A DNA stretch of 64,000 nucleotides from Paenibacillus sp. HGH0039 (GCF_000411255.1 NZ_KE150413.1:844934-908933); one strand, 5' to 3'. Positions 35,215 to 44,602 are shown, counted from the stretch's first letter. The notes: generated from the sequence alone by a model not told the origin. A program made the numbers and translations.

Positions 35215-36301
35215 GGGCGACGCCTCCTTTGCCGCGTATGCCCGCTATAAGCAGCAGAGCAGACGGAATCACGATCATGGCGATCAATCCCCATGGGAGA
35301 ATGTGGGTACTGAGCCTGTACAACTGGATCACGTTCTGCGGCATCATGGCCGCCAGAAACATGAACGGCATCAGGAAGGTCGCCAGCATCCGGTGATCTT
35401 TGAGCCCTAATTCTTCTTTTATAATAAGGAGAATCAGGTAGTATCCGCTCAGGAGGGAATTAAAGACCGAAATAATCCATGTGACGAGGAAAATGGCATC
35501 CATTCTCTCCAGAAATTCCCCGGGAACGATCGTCGCTCGTCCAAGCTCCAAAGTGGGCCAGACGAGCCGTTTGATTTCCTCCGCCCCGAAAACGCCGACC
35601 GTGGTGATTACGATCACCAAATAAAGTCCTCCGGAAATCGCCGTTCCGGTTAACCCGACCTTGAGCGCTTTCTGCGGGTTTCTCATGCGCGGTACGATAA
35701 ACGTGTAGATCACCACGTTCCGGAACAAGGTGGTGATGCCCAGAGAGCCGATCCAGAACGTGAAGTCCGGATTTGTCGTGAAGGGCTGCAAATTCAGCAG
35801 TTCCACTTCCTTAAACGAGAGCATCATGATAACCACGACAGGACCTACCACGAAGGGAGTATAAAACGCGTGGATCAGCGTAAACGAGTAAATATCTTTG
35901 CGTGCGGATAGCACAACGAGCAGCAGCATCATAAACAGGATGACTTCAAGCGGTGTGCGCCGCAGAACGAAAGTTCCGGTTACTTCGCTGAATTCCCGGA
36001 AAGAAAAGGCCGTCGCGACGAGATAGAACAGCGCGATGACAACTAACAGCGCGCCGGATGCCCATTTGCCGAGTATCAGCTTGCTGTAAGCCACGGGGGA
36101 CAGGTCCGGAAACCGCATCCCGAGCAAGGACCAGAGCATGATAAGCAGGGCGCCCAGCAGGATGCCGCCGGCCGTTACGAGCGGCGCGGCCGTTTCGCCT
36201 GCGGTAACGGCGAGTCTCGGCAGGGGGAGCACGCCTACTCCGGCTATCGTGCTGATGAGAATGCACATGGCCTGCCAGTTCGTTAAGCGCTGGTCATTCA
36301 T
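35195..36301 (-). CDS. gerAB: GerAB-type germination permease (endospore germination permease)
   Basis: A 368-residue membrane protein with about ten hydrophobic segments, of the amino-acid/polyamine permease fold used by germinant receptor B subunits. ATG 36301 is chosen (AAGGGGG nine bases upstream) over a GTG three codons earlier; it overlaps the gerAA stop by eight bases. The opening QAMCILISTIAGVGVLPLPR and the FREFSEVTGTFVL segment are family-like. In the known receptors this subunit helps set ligand specificity; which nutrient is recognised here cannot be told. Confidence 0.92.
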   Translation of the reverse strand: MNDQRLTNWQAMCILISTIAGVGVLPLPRLAVTAGETAAPLVTAGGILLGALLIMLWSLLGMRFPDLSPVAYSKLILGKWASGALLVVIALFYLVATAFSFREFSEVTGTFVLRRTPLEVILFMMLLLVVLSARKDIYSFTLIHAFYTPFVVGPVVVIMMLSFKEVELLNLQPFTTNPDFTFWIGSLGITTLFRNVVIYTFIVPRMRNPQKALKVGLTGTAISGGLYLVIVITTVGVFGAEEIKRLVWPTLELGRATIVPGEFLERMDAIFLVTWIISVFNSLLSGYYLILLIIKEELGLKDHRMLATFLMPFMFLAAMMPQNVIQLYRLSTHILPWGLIAMIVIPSALLLIAGIRGKGGVAHAPDKD

Positions 36302-37958
36302 CCGGCACACCCCCTTGGTCCGGGGCTTCGGAAATCTTGTCCCAGGAGCTGGACGGCGACCGGTAATACCGGTCGATATGCTTGCGTCTTTTGGTCTGAA
36401 GCGATTTTAAATGCCCCGGCCTGTCGCTCATCCACCAAATCGGTCCGCGCAGCAGCGTATCTTTCCATTCCTGCGCGTTAAAAGGAGTGACCGGGGTCAT
36501 ATAGGGGACGCCGAACGAGCGGATGCTGAGCAGATGATTGGTAATGAGAATCATCCCGAACATGATGCCGTACAGCCCGAAGCAGCCGGCAAGCACGATA
36601 AGCGGAAACCGGAGCATCCGCAGAGCGATGGCGGCGTTGTAAGCCGGCGTAGCGAAAGAGCCGACGGTGGTCATGGCGATGATGACGACCGTAATAGGGC
36701 TGGAGAAACCGGCCGATACGGCCGCCTGGCCGATGACCAGGACGCCCACGATGGAAAGCGCCCCGCCGATAAGCTGGGGAAGGCGGATGGTGGCCTCGCG
36801 CAGCACTTCCATAGAGATTTCCATCAGGAGGACTTCGACCATGGCCGGGTAAGGAACCCCCGCTCTGGAGCCGGCTACCGCCACGGCAAAGTCCGTCGGG
36901 ATCACTTCCGGATTGAAGGAGATCACGGCCACGTAAAGCGAGGGGAACACCAGGGAAAAAAGCAGCGCAATCAGCCGGATGAACCGGGTCATACTGCCGA
37001 TCAGGAACCGCTCCGTGTAATCGTCTACGGTCTGGTAAAATTGGCTGAACACAGTCGGCGCGATAAGCGCAAAGGGGGAACCGTCGACCATAATGACGAA
37101 CTTGCCTTCCACAAGCGCGGCGACGGTCTTGTCGGGGCGCTCCGTATTCTGAATCTGCGGAAAGGGCGAGAGCGGATGATCCTCGATGAACTGCTCGATA
37201 TACCCGGCATCCAGGATGGAATCCGTATCGATGGAGGACAGGCGCTTCTTGGCTTCATGGACCAGTGCCGGATGGGTAATTCCCTGAATGTAACAGAGCG
37301 CCACCTTCGATTTGGTCACGCGCCCGATGTGCATCGTATGTACACGGAAATCGGCGGTTTGCAGCCGGTACCGGATCAGGGCGAGATTAGTCTGTAAATG
37401 CTCGATGAAACCTTCCCGGGGACCGCGGATCACCTGCTCGGTCTGCGGCTGCTCGATCGAGCGTTTTTCGATCTTCCGTGTATCCGCCAGGAAGGCCGTC
37501 GCGATTCCGTCCACCAGCAGCACGGTTTCCCCCATGGTCAATTCGTCGATGATCCGGTCAGGGGCCTTTTCCTCCGTGATCCGGCTCACCTGAATGACCT
37601 TCTCCGTCAGGTAGGAGGCCAGCGATTCGGAATCGACAATCAAATCTTCCTGCTCCGTATGAGTCATAAGGGGCTTAATCAAATAAGAACGGATCATCTC
37701 CTGGTCCGCAAAAGAGGAGAAGAACACAAGAGCGGCGGAAGTCCCTTCGAACAGCTGAAAGCGGCGGACGGTCAGATCATCGTTGTATTGAAGAACATCT
37801 TGAAAAAGCTTCAGATTTTCCTCGATTCCGGCGGAAAGCTGCTTGCCGCTCAAAATTTCTTCTATATATAGGCTCGGTACCGCTATCCGCGGCTCAGGCA
37901 TGGGGATGCCGGATAACGGGCTGCCGGTTTTACGGTTTTTCATCCAGTTCCACATCAT
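36294..37958 (-). CDS. gerAA: GerAA-type spore germination protein
   Basis: A 554-residue protein: soluble N-terminal half (to about 330) and five to six hydrophobic segments after it. Family words include the GKFVIMVDGSPFALIAPTVF segment, SFNPEVIPTDFAVAVAGSRAGVPYP, and the FATPAYNAAIALRMLRFPLI segment. It is the A subunit and first gene of a gerAA-gerAB-gerAC unit on the minus strand, with overlaps between genes. AGGAGG precedes the ATG. Expression in the forespore under sigma-G would be normal; no convincing sigma-G promoter was identified by eye. Confidence 0.93.
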   Translation of the reverse strand: MMWNWMKNRKTGSPLSGIPMPEPRIAVPSLYIEEILSGKQLSAGIEENLKLFQDVLQYNDDLTVRRFQLFEGTSAALVFFSSFADQEMIRSYLIKPLMTHTEQEDLIVDSESLASYLTEKVIQVSRITEEKAPDRIIDELTMGETVLLVDGIATAFLADTRKIEKRSIEQPQTEQVIRGPREGFIEHLQTNLALIRYRLQTADFRVHTMHIGRVTKSKVALCYIQGITHPALVHEAKKRLSSIDTDSILDAGYIEQFIEDHPLSPFPQIQNTERPDKTVAALVEGKFVIMVDGSPFALIAPTVFSQFYQTVDDYTERFLIGSMTRFIRLIALLFSLVFPSLYVAVISFNPEVIPTDFAVAVAGSRAGVPYPAMVEVLLMEISMEVLREATIRLPQLIGGALSIVGVLVIGQAAVSAGFSSPITVVIIAMTTVGSFATPAYNAAIALRMLRFPLIVLAGCFGLYGIMFGMILITNHLLSIRSFGVPYMTPVTPFNAQEWKDTLLRGPIWWMSDRPGHLKSLQTKRRKHIDRYYRSPSSSWDKISEAPDQGGVPDE

Positions 37959-38107
37959 CGTTCTCCTCCTTTCTTGGGCGGGTTAGGGGAATGGACCGGA
38001 CGTTCGTTCCTCAACTAGGAAAAATCACTTGGATATGGGGCTTAATATTGATCATTCCAGCCGCTTTCATTCATAGCGAGGCAGATAAGAAGTTCAACAG
38101 AAATAAG

Positions 38108-38133
38108 AAAAAAGCGGAAACCTCCCGCTTTTT
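38108..38133. terminator. Hairpin terminator after the secreted-protein gene
   Basis: AAAAAAGCGG pairs with CCGCTTTTT over a short loop, with A and T runs on both sides. Confidence 0.8.
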
Positions 38134-38152
38134 CTTTGCTTATCTTTATGAT

Positions 38153-39304
38153 TTACTGGGCAACAAAGTCCAGGGATAAAGGCAGGTTGTTTGAAGGCTG
38201 AACGATAGTATGAAGCGTATAAGTCGGTGTATCGTTAATGACAATGCCATTCCCCTTATCTACATGGCGATTAGTCACTGTACTGATTTTATAATTGATA
38301 AATGCGCCGCTGGTTCTGCTGCCATACAAGGTATAAACATTCGGAAGTCCGCTGGAATTGGTAATGTTAATGTGGTACGTATAGTCCGTACACCAGTAAG
38401 CGCCCCTGATTTTACCGTTGAAGGATGCAGGAGTTTGATCTTGCGGGTTTCCGTCGATATTCCATCTGGACAGGAGAATGTCTTGTTCATTTATATACCC
38501 GCCATCGTCGCTTTGCGTAATAAATCTAGCAGGTGCAGCGCTCGTCAAGGTAAGATGGATATCCGCAGTTCTTCCCGAATATTGCAGCAGACCCCGATAA
38601 TCGTCTTTTGTTTTGGCATTGTAGTTGGTCGAGGCAATGGTTGCCGTATTTGCGTAGGCGGCTAAATTCGTCGTTCCCGTATTTGTTGAAATATCTGAAA
38701 TTTTCACATTAGCGTCACTGCCCGTAGTTACATCTACTGCTCTGAAATCCGCGATATGTACAATCGCTTTCTGACTTGCAATTCCTCCCGCTGCAGAATA
38801 TTCATAAGCGTATCCTTGACCCGGCGCAATAGTTGCTAGATAGGTTCCGCCGGCATTTTTGCTGCTCATAAAGCCCGAAGTGGCCGTAGAAGCCGCTTTC
38901 GTAACATCCCCGCCCGCATTGGAATCTCCATAACCATCCTTTATCAAATACAATTTAACGGAGTTTGTGGCAGACGGGTTTTTAACGTACAAAAAGAATT
39001 TTACGTTTTCGGTCGTCATATTTCTGTGGGAGGACCAAAATCTAAACGTACCATTCAGGGTGTCCCGGTATAACGTCTTGTTGACTTGATGATCATAGAT
39101 GGATTCCGGCGCATTTGAAACGAATACGGGATGCCCCGTTTTGGAAAAAGTAACATCGCCGGAGGTATAGGATTCCTTGACTGATGGAGTTGGAAAAGGT
39201 GTTTCCGTTCCTATGGTGTAAGCAGCAAAGGCGTTACTAGGTACTAATAAAATTGTACACATCAACAGTAATAAACTGGCTGTGTTAATCATGCGTCTTC
39301 TCAT
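38153..39304 (-). CDS. Secreted protein of unknown function
   Basis: A 383-residue protein not recognised as any family. It has a clear signal peptide (RRR start, hydrophobic core, cleavage near AFA-AY at about 28). The mature part is rich in Thr, Ser, Asn and Gly with many short strand-like segments and no membrane helix, so an all-beta extracellular protein is likely. It contains a single visible cysteine (GAYWCTDYTYHI). ATG 39304 follows AGGAG by nine bases. Base composition is more A+T-rich than most neighbours, which may mean transfer. It is monocistronic, with a terminator at 38108. Confidence 0.7.
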   Translation of the reverse strand: MRRRMINTASLLLLMCTILLVPSNAFAAYTIGTETPFPTPSVKESYTSGDVTFSKTGHPVFVSNAPESIYDHQVNKTLYRDTLNGTFRFWSSHRNMTTENVKFFLYVKNPSATNSVKLYLIKDGYGDSNAGGDVTKAASTATSGFMSSKNAGGTYLATIAPGQGYAYEYSAAGGIASQKAIVHIADFRAVDVTTGSDANVKISDISTNTGTTNLAAYANTATIASTNYNAKTKDDYRGLLQYSGRTADIHLTLTSAAPARFITQSDDGGYINEQDILLSRWNIDGNPQDQTPASFNGKIRGAYWCTDYTYHINITNSSGLPNVYTLYGSRTSGAFINYKISTVTNRHVDKGNGIVINDTPTYTLHTIVQPSNNLPLSLDFVAQ

Positions 39305-39750
39305 CCTATACACTCCTAACCGTATCGGTTTATTTGGCATGCTTATGTAGATCAAGCTTGTCATGTAACCTGTGATATCGTTTTTAAACGACTAAACGAA
39401 CTCCCTTCCTTATTGAATTTTATACATCTGTATCTTAAATAGAAAATATTTCCAATACAACTGACCAGATGGTTTAAGTCATTGATTTACCAAAAAATGT
39501 CATCGCTTTGCTATACATAGCCTTGTTTATTATCGAATTGTTCCATTGTCTGAACATGGATGAAATGAAAAGTCTGCTAGGCTAGCTAAGACAAACAAAA
39601 AAAGCCTGTGCATGAAGCACAGGCTTTTGCGTAAGCGAACTCAATAGGATGCCGGAACCGACGGTTACAAAGAAATAAGGATGTTTATTAATGTCTGACC
39701 GGTGGTTTAAACCAGGCCTAATTATACATACATCGGCCGGTTCATTGGAG
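39305..39750. other. Gene-free stretch between the secreted-protein gene and nos
   Basis: An A+T-rich gap that should contain the promoter of the secreted-protein gene. The only clear structure is the nos terminator at 39597-39628. No supported gene was found on either strand. Confidence 0.6.
39597..39628 (-). terminator. Terminator after nos
   Basis: AAAGCCTGTGC pairs with GCACAGGCTTT; on the minus strand the hairpin is followed by a T run. It lies about 120 bases past the nos stop. Confidence 0.85.
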
Positions 39751-40848
39751 TTATTTCTCGTAAGGCTTGTTCTGGTAATAGAAATTCGGGGTTTTCCAGG
39801 TGTTCTCATACTTGCTGTGAAAAATAGGCGTAGTCGCCGGAGATACCGGGGGAATCAGCCACGTCCAGTCTCCCGTTACTTCCCTTCCCGCCTGGGCTTC
39901 CTGCTGCTCGAACAGCTGAAACTGCTGGGCTGCCGTATGATGATCGACAATGGATACGCCGGCGTTGCGGTAGGAATGATAGACGGCGGCATTCAGCTCG
40001 ATCAATGCGCGGTCCTTCCAGAAGGTCGCATTCGAACCGGTATCCAGCCCCATGAGGGAAGCCGTCCGCGGAAGCAGGTTGTATCTTTGTTCGTCAGCCA
40101 GGTTGCGGGCACCGATTTCGGTTTCCATGTACCAGCCGTTAAAAGGGGCGGCGGGATAAGAAATGCCGCCGATTTCCAGCCGCATGTCGGCGATAATGGG
40201 CACGGCGTACCATTTCAGCTGTAAGTCCTCGAAACCCGGCAGCTCGGGATGACGGAGGGGAACCTCCAGCACGAGGTCGCGGGGAAGCTCGAACCACCGG
40301 GGGGCATCGTCGCCGATCTGGATGACCAGCGGAAGCAGATCGAAGTGCGTTCCTTCGCCTTCCCAGCCCAGCTCCCGGCAAATCCGTGTAAAGGGGATGG
40401 AGTTCGGATCGCCGACCGGTCCGTTCTTCGTCTCGTAACCGGCGTAACGGATGAGCTGGTGGTTCCAGATGCGTACGGGACCATTGCCGTCCTTCCCGGC
40501 GGGCGGGAGAACGGTGATGGCCGGACGGATTTTTCCGTCATTCGTGGCAAAACGGATATGCGTAAGCAGAGCGTCGCGCACTTCTTCGAAGGTGCCGGTA
40601 TGACGGCCGTCAAATACACTCAGCGTGTTCCAGAACAAACGGCCGATGCAGCGGTTGCTGTTGCGCCAGGCTAATTTGGCGCCGTACTCCAGTTCTTCCG
40701 GCCTATGTACGTAAGTGCCGGTTTCTTCGATTTGGGCGCAAACGTCGAGCCACCGTTCTTCGGCTTCCTGTTCGCTGCGGCCCCATTCGCTGTAACAGGT
40801 ATAGAGGAAGGCGCGGGCTTTGTCCGCGATGTCGTTAGTTGAGTTCAT
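39751..40848 (-). CDS. nos: Nitric oxide synthase oxygenase, bacterial type
   Basis: A 365-residue protein comprising only the oxygenase domain, as in other bacterial NOS enzymes. The heme-thiolate cysteine is C67 in [23 protein letters not shown] and [14 protein letters not shown] further on are strongly conserved family words. The enzyme oxidises arginine to citrulline and NO with electrons from a housekeeping reductase. ATG 40848 is chosen because AAGGAGG lies just upstream; seven extra in-frame residues have no such site. It is a single-gene unit. In Bacillus, NO protects against oxidative stress and some antibiotics. Confidence 0.96.
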   Translation of the reverse strand: MNSTNDIADKARAFLYTCYSEWGRSEQEAEERWLDVCAQIEETGTYVHRPEELEYGAKLAWRNSNRCIGRLFWNTLSVFDGRHTGTFEEVRDALLTHIRFATNDGKIRPAITVLPPAGKDGNGPVRIWNHQLIRYAGYETKNGPVGDPNSIPFTRICRELGWEGEGTHFDLLPLVIQIGDDAPRWFELPRDLVLEVPLRHPELPGFEDLQLKWYAVPIIADMRLEIGGISYPAAPFNGWYMETEIGARNLADEQRYNLLPRTASLMGLDTGSNATFWKDRALIELNAAVYHSYRNAGVSIVDHHTAAQQFQLFEQQEAQAGREVTGDWTWLIPPVSPATTPIFHSKYENTWKTPNFYYQNKPYEK

Positions 40849-41022
40849 TCGAATGCCTCCTTGGTTCAAGGATCGGCACGGGGTAGTCCGTTAGTCCTTG
40901 CTATGTAATGAGCGTAACATAAATTCGGACGCGCAAAATCGACAGTTTTGGGAACGCGTGCGCCGCCCTGTCAGGATGTCTCCCGGCGGCGGTTTTCATA
41001 CGGGACGGAAGGGAACGAGCGG

Positions 41023-41195
41023 TTGCGCCAAGCGAGGCTGCTGCGCATGGGCGAAGCCGGCGAGGGAGCCGGGCGGCGACGTCGAGCGCGTGGGCACGCA
41101 GGATGCGCCAAGCGGAGCGAGCAGAAGCGGGGCTGCTGCGCATGGCAAAGCGGGCGAGGGAGCCGGGCGGCGATGTCGCGCGCGTGGGCGCGCAG
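41023..41195. repeat. Diverged tandem duplication in a G+C-rich gap
   Basis: The words TGCGCCAAGCG (41024, 41104), GGCTGCTGCGCATGG (41036, 41131) and GGCGAGGGAGCCGGGCGGCGA occur twice, followed by TCG-GCGCGTGGGC-CGCAG in both copies. The spacing is 80 bases at the left and 95 at the main block, so one copy carries an insertion. The gap 40849-41238 between nos and thpR has no supported gene. Confidence 0.7.
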
Positions 41196-41238
41196 CCGCG
41201 GCAGAAAGGCCGCCGTAACGTCCACGGCGGCCCTTCCT

Positions 41239-41811
41239 TTACCCGCGCAGAGCAAAAGCTCCTGCGCGTTCATACATCGGTGACCGGCCCATATGGGTCC
41301 GGTACACCACGATCTCTTCCGCCGTCCAGGAGGCGGAAGGAGGCTCACCCGGCGCGTCCAGCAGTTCACGCGCCCATTTGCGCCCGCCTGTATAGCGGCG
41401 GGCGAGCGTGATGTGGGGCCGGTAGGGCCGGTCCTCCGGCTCGAAGCCGAGAGACGAGCAGGCCGCCTCCACATCACGCTGAAGTGTTTGCAGGGCGTCC
41501 AGATCGCCCTGCAGACCCGCCCAGAGGATGCGCGGGGCATCCTTCGGGCCGAAGGTTCCCGCTCCCGCCGCGGTAAGCTCCAGCGGAGAATGAGCCTCTG
41601 CCGCTTGTTCGAGCAGAGGGGAGAGAGCGGGCAGGGTAGACCGGGGCGTGTCGCCGATAAACTTCAGCGTGATATGGAAGTCCTCCGGATGAACCCATTT
41701 GTGGAAGGGGGTTCCTGAATCTCTCAGCCTCTCGGTCCAGCCGCTCAGATTCTCCCTGACGGGTCCGGACAGCGGAACGGCGACGAACAGGCGCTCTAAC
41801 GGATCGGTCAT
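41239..41811 (-). CDS. thpR: RNA 2',3'-cyclic phosphodiesterase (2H family)
   Basis: A 190-residue 2H phosphoesterase with both catalytic HxT motifs, H46 (FHITLKFIGD) and H133 (YRPHITLARRY). Family members open 2',3'-cyclic phosphates in RNA or ligate 2'-5' bonds in vitro. ATG 41811 is chosen because AAGGAGC precedes it and the predicted product then starts MTDPLERLFVAVP, as in relatives; the frame is open 20 codons further up. It is divergent from serC, with the two starts 139 bases apart. Confidence 0.92.
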   Translation of the reverse strand: MTDPLERLFVAVPLSGPVRENLSGWTERLRDSGTPFHKWVHPEDFHITLKFIGDTPRSTLPALSPLLEQAAEAHSPLELTAAGAGTFGPKDAPRILWAGLQGDLDALQTLQRDVEAACSSLGFEPEDRPYRPHITLARRYTGGRKWARELLDAPGEPPSASWTAEEIVVYRTHMGRSPMYERAGAFALRG

Positions 41812-41882
41812 GTCGGATCTGCTCCTTTTGCTTAAGCTTCTTTTAATTTTGGCGGAAAGGCCCGTATCCATGCAACTTTCTC

Positions 41883-41911
41883 TTGATGGTGCTGGCGAAT
41901 ACTGCTATCAT
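41883..41911 (+). promoter_or_regulatory. Sigma-A promoter of serC
   Basis: TTGATG (41883-41888) and TATCAT (41906-41911) with a 17-base spacer, 40 bases upstream of the serC start. Confidence 0.6.
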
Positions 41912-41950
41912 AGCGATAAATCAAATGAAGCAGAGGGTGTGGAGAGAAAA

Positions 41951-43039
41951 ATGGGAAACCGTGCTTACAATTTTAACGCCGGTCCGGCGGCTTTGCCGCT
42001 GGAAGTGCTGGAGCAGGCGCAGAAGGAATTTGTCGACTTCCGCGGTATCGGCATGTCGATTATGGAAATTTCGCACCGCAGTGCAGAGTACGAAGCGGTG
42101 AACAACGAAACGCAAAGCTTGCTTAAAGAATTGTTCAGCATTCCGGACGGCTACAAAGTGCTTTTCCTCCAAGGCGGAGCAAGCACACAATTCACCATGA
42201 TTCCCATGAATTTTCTGCAAGCCGGACAAACCGCGGCCTATGTTCAAAGCGGCGCGTGGGCGGACAAAGCGATCAAGGAAGCGAAGCTTTTCGGGGAAAC
42301 CGTGGTTGTGGCGAGCTCGAAAGATCAGAAGTTCATGCGTATGCCGGATCTCGGTGCGCTTAACCTGTCCGATCAGACGGCTTATCTGCATGTCACGTCG
42401 AACGAAACCATCGAAGGCTCGCAGGTTCAAAGCTACCCGGACACCGGCAGCATTCCGCTCATCGCGGATATGTCCAGCGATATTCTCAGCCGTCCGGTCG
42501 ACGTCTCGAAGTTCGGCCTGATTTACGCGGGGGCTCAGAAAAATCTAGGTCCTTCGGGCGTAACGGTCGTTATTTTGCGGGAGGACATGCTGGAGCGCGC
42601 GAATGCGAACCTTCCGACCATGTTCCGCTACGACACCCACGTGAAGAACGATTCGCTTTACAACACACCGCCTTCTTATTCGGTGTATATGATCAATCTG
42701 GTGCTGCACTGGATCAAACGCCAGGGCGGACTTGCCGCACTGGAGAAGATCAACCGCGACAAAACCGACCTGATTTACAACACGATCGATGCCAGCGGCG
42801 GCTTCTATCAAGGCTGCGTCGATGCCGACAGCCGTTCCAGAATGAACATCACGTTCCGTCTACAATCGGAAGAGCTGGAAAAGCTTTTCGTCAAGGAGTC
42901 CCAGGCAAACGGATTTGTCGGTCTCAAAGGTCATCGCAGCGTCGGCGGTCTGAGAGCCTCGACTTACAATGCGGTTCCTTACGAGTCGTGCCAGGCACTC
43001 GCCCAGTTTATGAACGATTTCAGCAAGCGCAACGGGTAA
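41951..43039 (+). CDS. serC: Phosphoserine aminotransferase
   Basis: A 362-residue PLP enzyme converting 3-phosphohydroxypyruvate to phosphoserine. The N terminus YNFNAGPAALP, the SHRSAEYEAV word and the Schiff-base lysine K197 (YAGAQKNLGPSG) are diagnostic. ATG 41951 is used: TGGAGAG precedes it and a promoter lies just upstream; an in-frame extension of 84 codons overlaps thpR and is not credible. Length is normal. Phosphoserine feeds serine; the same enzyme can act in vitamin B6 synthesis in some bacteria. Confidence 0.96.
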   Translation: MGNRAYNFNAGPAALPLEVLEQAQKEFVDFRGIGMSIMEISHRSAEYEAVNNETQSLLKELFSIPDGYKVLFLQGGASTQFTMIPMNFLQAGQTAAYVQSGAWADKAIKEAKLFGETVVVASSKDQKFMRMPDLGALNLSDQTAYLHVTSNETIEGSQVQSYPDTGSIPLIADMSSDILSRPVDVSKFGLIYAGAQKNLGPSGVTVVILREDMLERANANLPTMFRYDTHVKNDSLYNTPPSYSVYMINLVLHWIKRQGGLAALEKINRDKTDLIYNTIDASGGFYQGCVDADSRSRMNITFRLQSEELEKLFVKESQANGFVGLKGHRSVGGLRASTYNAVPYESCQALAQFMNDFSKRNG

Positions 43040-43077
43040 TGGTTTACAAACAGGCATTCTTCTTTATCATGACCGGA

Positions 43078-43107
43078 AAACGGGGCCCCGCAAGGGGCCT
43101 CGTTTTT
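43078..43107 (+). terminator. Terminator after serC
   Basis: AACGGGGCCCC and GGGGCCTCGTT pair with one mismatch over four bases; TTTTG follows. Confidence 0.8.
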
Positions 43108-43214
43108 GTGCTTGAACGTTCGCTTTGCAGGACTTGAACAAGCGTTTGAAAGTCGCGCGCGTTTCTGTCCCGGACTGCCCGCGAAGGGATTATTCCAGGT
43201 CCGTAAAGCCATAC

Positions 43215-43249
43215 AAAAGGAACGGCGGAATCATCCGCCGTTCCCTTTT
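43215..43249. terminator. Terminator facing the PhoP-like regulator
   Basis: AAAAGGAACGGCGGA-ATCA-TCCGCCGTTCCCTTTT with A and T runs on both sides; it can end the minus-strand regulator and stop read-through from serC. Confidence 0.9.
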
Positions 43250-43282
43250 ACTCCTTGTGTATGCTTGTATTCCGGGCGGCCC

Positions 43283-43996
43283 TCAGGCAAAACTCTCTTT
43301 AATGGCGGGCTCGGTCAATTTGTAGCCAACGTTGCGGATGGTCATAATATATTCGGGTGTCCGGGCGTTGGCCTCGATTTTATCCCGGAGATGTGAGATG
43401 TGGACATCGACGATACGGGTATCGCCGAGGAAATGATAATCCCAGACGCCGTGCAGCAGCTGCTGGCGGCTCAGTACTTTGCCTCTGTGCTTGCAAAGGA
43501 ACACAAGCAGCTCGAATTCTTTGGGGGTCAGATCAACCGGTTTGCCCGCGCAGGTTACCTCGCGCTGATCGGGACGGATGCTGAGCTGACCGATCGTGAT
43601 CGGAGCTTCTTCGCCCGAGGCCGGGAGGGTCTGGATGCGGCGGATGATCGCCTGAATGCGCGAAATCAGCTCCTGCGGACTGAAAGGCTTGGTCATGTAA
43701 TCGTCGGCACCGTTATCCAGTCCGGCGATTTTATCCGATAAATCCTGCATGGCGGTAAGCATAATGATGGGAACGAGATTGTTCTGGCTGCGCAGCTTGC
43801 GGCAGACCTGCAGGCCGTCCATTTTGGGCAGCATCAGGTCGAGAACGATAATGTCGGGGCGGAACTGGCCGATGACGTCGAATACGGCCTCACCGTCATA
43901 TACACACTGGACTTCGAAGCCTACGAGCTTCAGATTGAACTCGATGAGCATGGAGATCGAAGGTTCGTCGTCTACGACTAGCACTTTTTTCTTCAT
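43283..43996 (-). CDS. OmpR/PhoB-family response regulator, PhoP-like, orphan
   Basis: A 237-residue regulator: receiver with D53 (IIVLDLMLPKMDG), lysine in MTKPFSPQEL, and winged helix with DLTPKEFELLVFLCKHRGKV and DTRIVDVHISHLRDKIE, which closely matches the PhoP regulator of Bacillus. AAAGGAG precedes the ATG. No histidine kinase gene is adjacent on either side (trmL is divergent, serC is convergent), so it is an orphan in this window. Phosphate control is suggested by resemblance only; other OmpR-family regulators share these words. Confidence 0.88.
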   Translation of the reverse strand: MKKKVLVVDDEPSISMLIEFNLKLVGFEVQCVYDGEAVFDVIGQFRPDIIVLDLMLPKMDGLQVCRKLRSQNNLVPIIMLTAMQDLSDKIAGLDNGADDYMTKPFSPQELISRIQAIIRRIQTLPASGEEAPITIGQLSIRPDQREVTCAGKPVDLTPKEFELLVFLCKHRGKVLSRQQLLHGVWDYHFLGDTRIVDVHISHLRDKIEANARTPEYIMTIRNVGYKLTEPAIKESFA

Positions 43997-44137
43997 GAAT
44001 CGGTCTCCTTTGGGTTCGGTTATTAACTCTATTATCGCACCTATGTATCACGGTCATATTAAGAACACGTAAAACGAGTGTTAAAATTGCGGAGCGGAAA
44101 GTGGTATACTAGCAGAGGAAAGAGGTGAACGTGCAGC

Positions 44138-44602
44138 ATGGCTTTTCACATCGTATTGGTTGAACCGGAAATCCCCGCGAATACGGGCAATATTTCCCGG
44201 ACTTGCGCAGCGACAGGGACTTACCTGCATCTGGTGCGGCCGCTCGGATTTTCAACGGACGACAAAACACTGAAACGGGCAGGGCTCGACTACTGGCATT
44301 CCGTCAAACTGGAATATCACGATTCTTTTGACGAGGTCAAAGAGAAATATGCCAGAAACCGGTTCTTTTTTGCCACCACGAAAACCGATAAGCGGTATAC
44401 AGATTTCGAATTCCGCGACGGCGATTTTTTCGTGTTCGGCAGAGAGACGAAGGGGCTCCCGCCCGAAATTCTGGAAGCCCACCCCGGCCAGACCATGAGA
44501 ATGCCGATGTCGGATGCGGTCCGCTCGCTAAACTTGTCGAATTCGGCGGCTATCGTCCTGTTCGAAGCGCTCCGCCAGAACGATTTTCCGGGACTCCGGT
44601 AA
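44138..44602 (+). CDS. trmL: tRNA (cytidine(34)-2'-O)-methyltransferase
   Basis: A 154-residue SPOUT methyltransferase of normal length. Family motifs: VEPEIPANTGNISRTCAATG (motif 1), FFVFGRETKGLP (motif 2) and MSDAVRSLNLSNSAAIVLFEALRQ (motif 3, trefoil knot). It methylates the wobble ribose of tRNA-Leu isoacceptors, by family knowledge. AGAGGTGA stands upstream of the ATG. Single-gene unit, divergent from the PhoP-like regulator. Confidence 0.93.
   Translation: MAFHIVLVEPEIPANTGNISRTCAATGTYLHLVRPLGFSTDDKTLKRAGLDYWHSVKLEYHDSFDEVKEKYARNRFFFATTKTDKRYTDFEFRDGDFFVFGRETKGLPPEILEAHPGQTMRMPMSDAVRSLNLSNSAAIVLFEALRQNDFPGLR

Noticed and set aside
37959..38107. Sigma-G promoter of the gerA operon
   Set aside because: TCAATA and CATAT-like words exist, but their spacing does not fit the consensus.
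37991..38179. 62-codon plus-strand frame between gerAA and the secreted-protein gene
   Set aside because: No ribosome binding site and it overlaps the terminator and stop of the minus-strand gene.
41699..41950. 84-codon N-terminal extension of serC
   Set aside because: It would overlap thpR antisense and run through the serC promoter; the known SerC N terminus begins at 41951.
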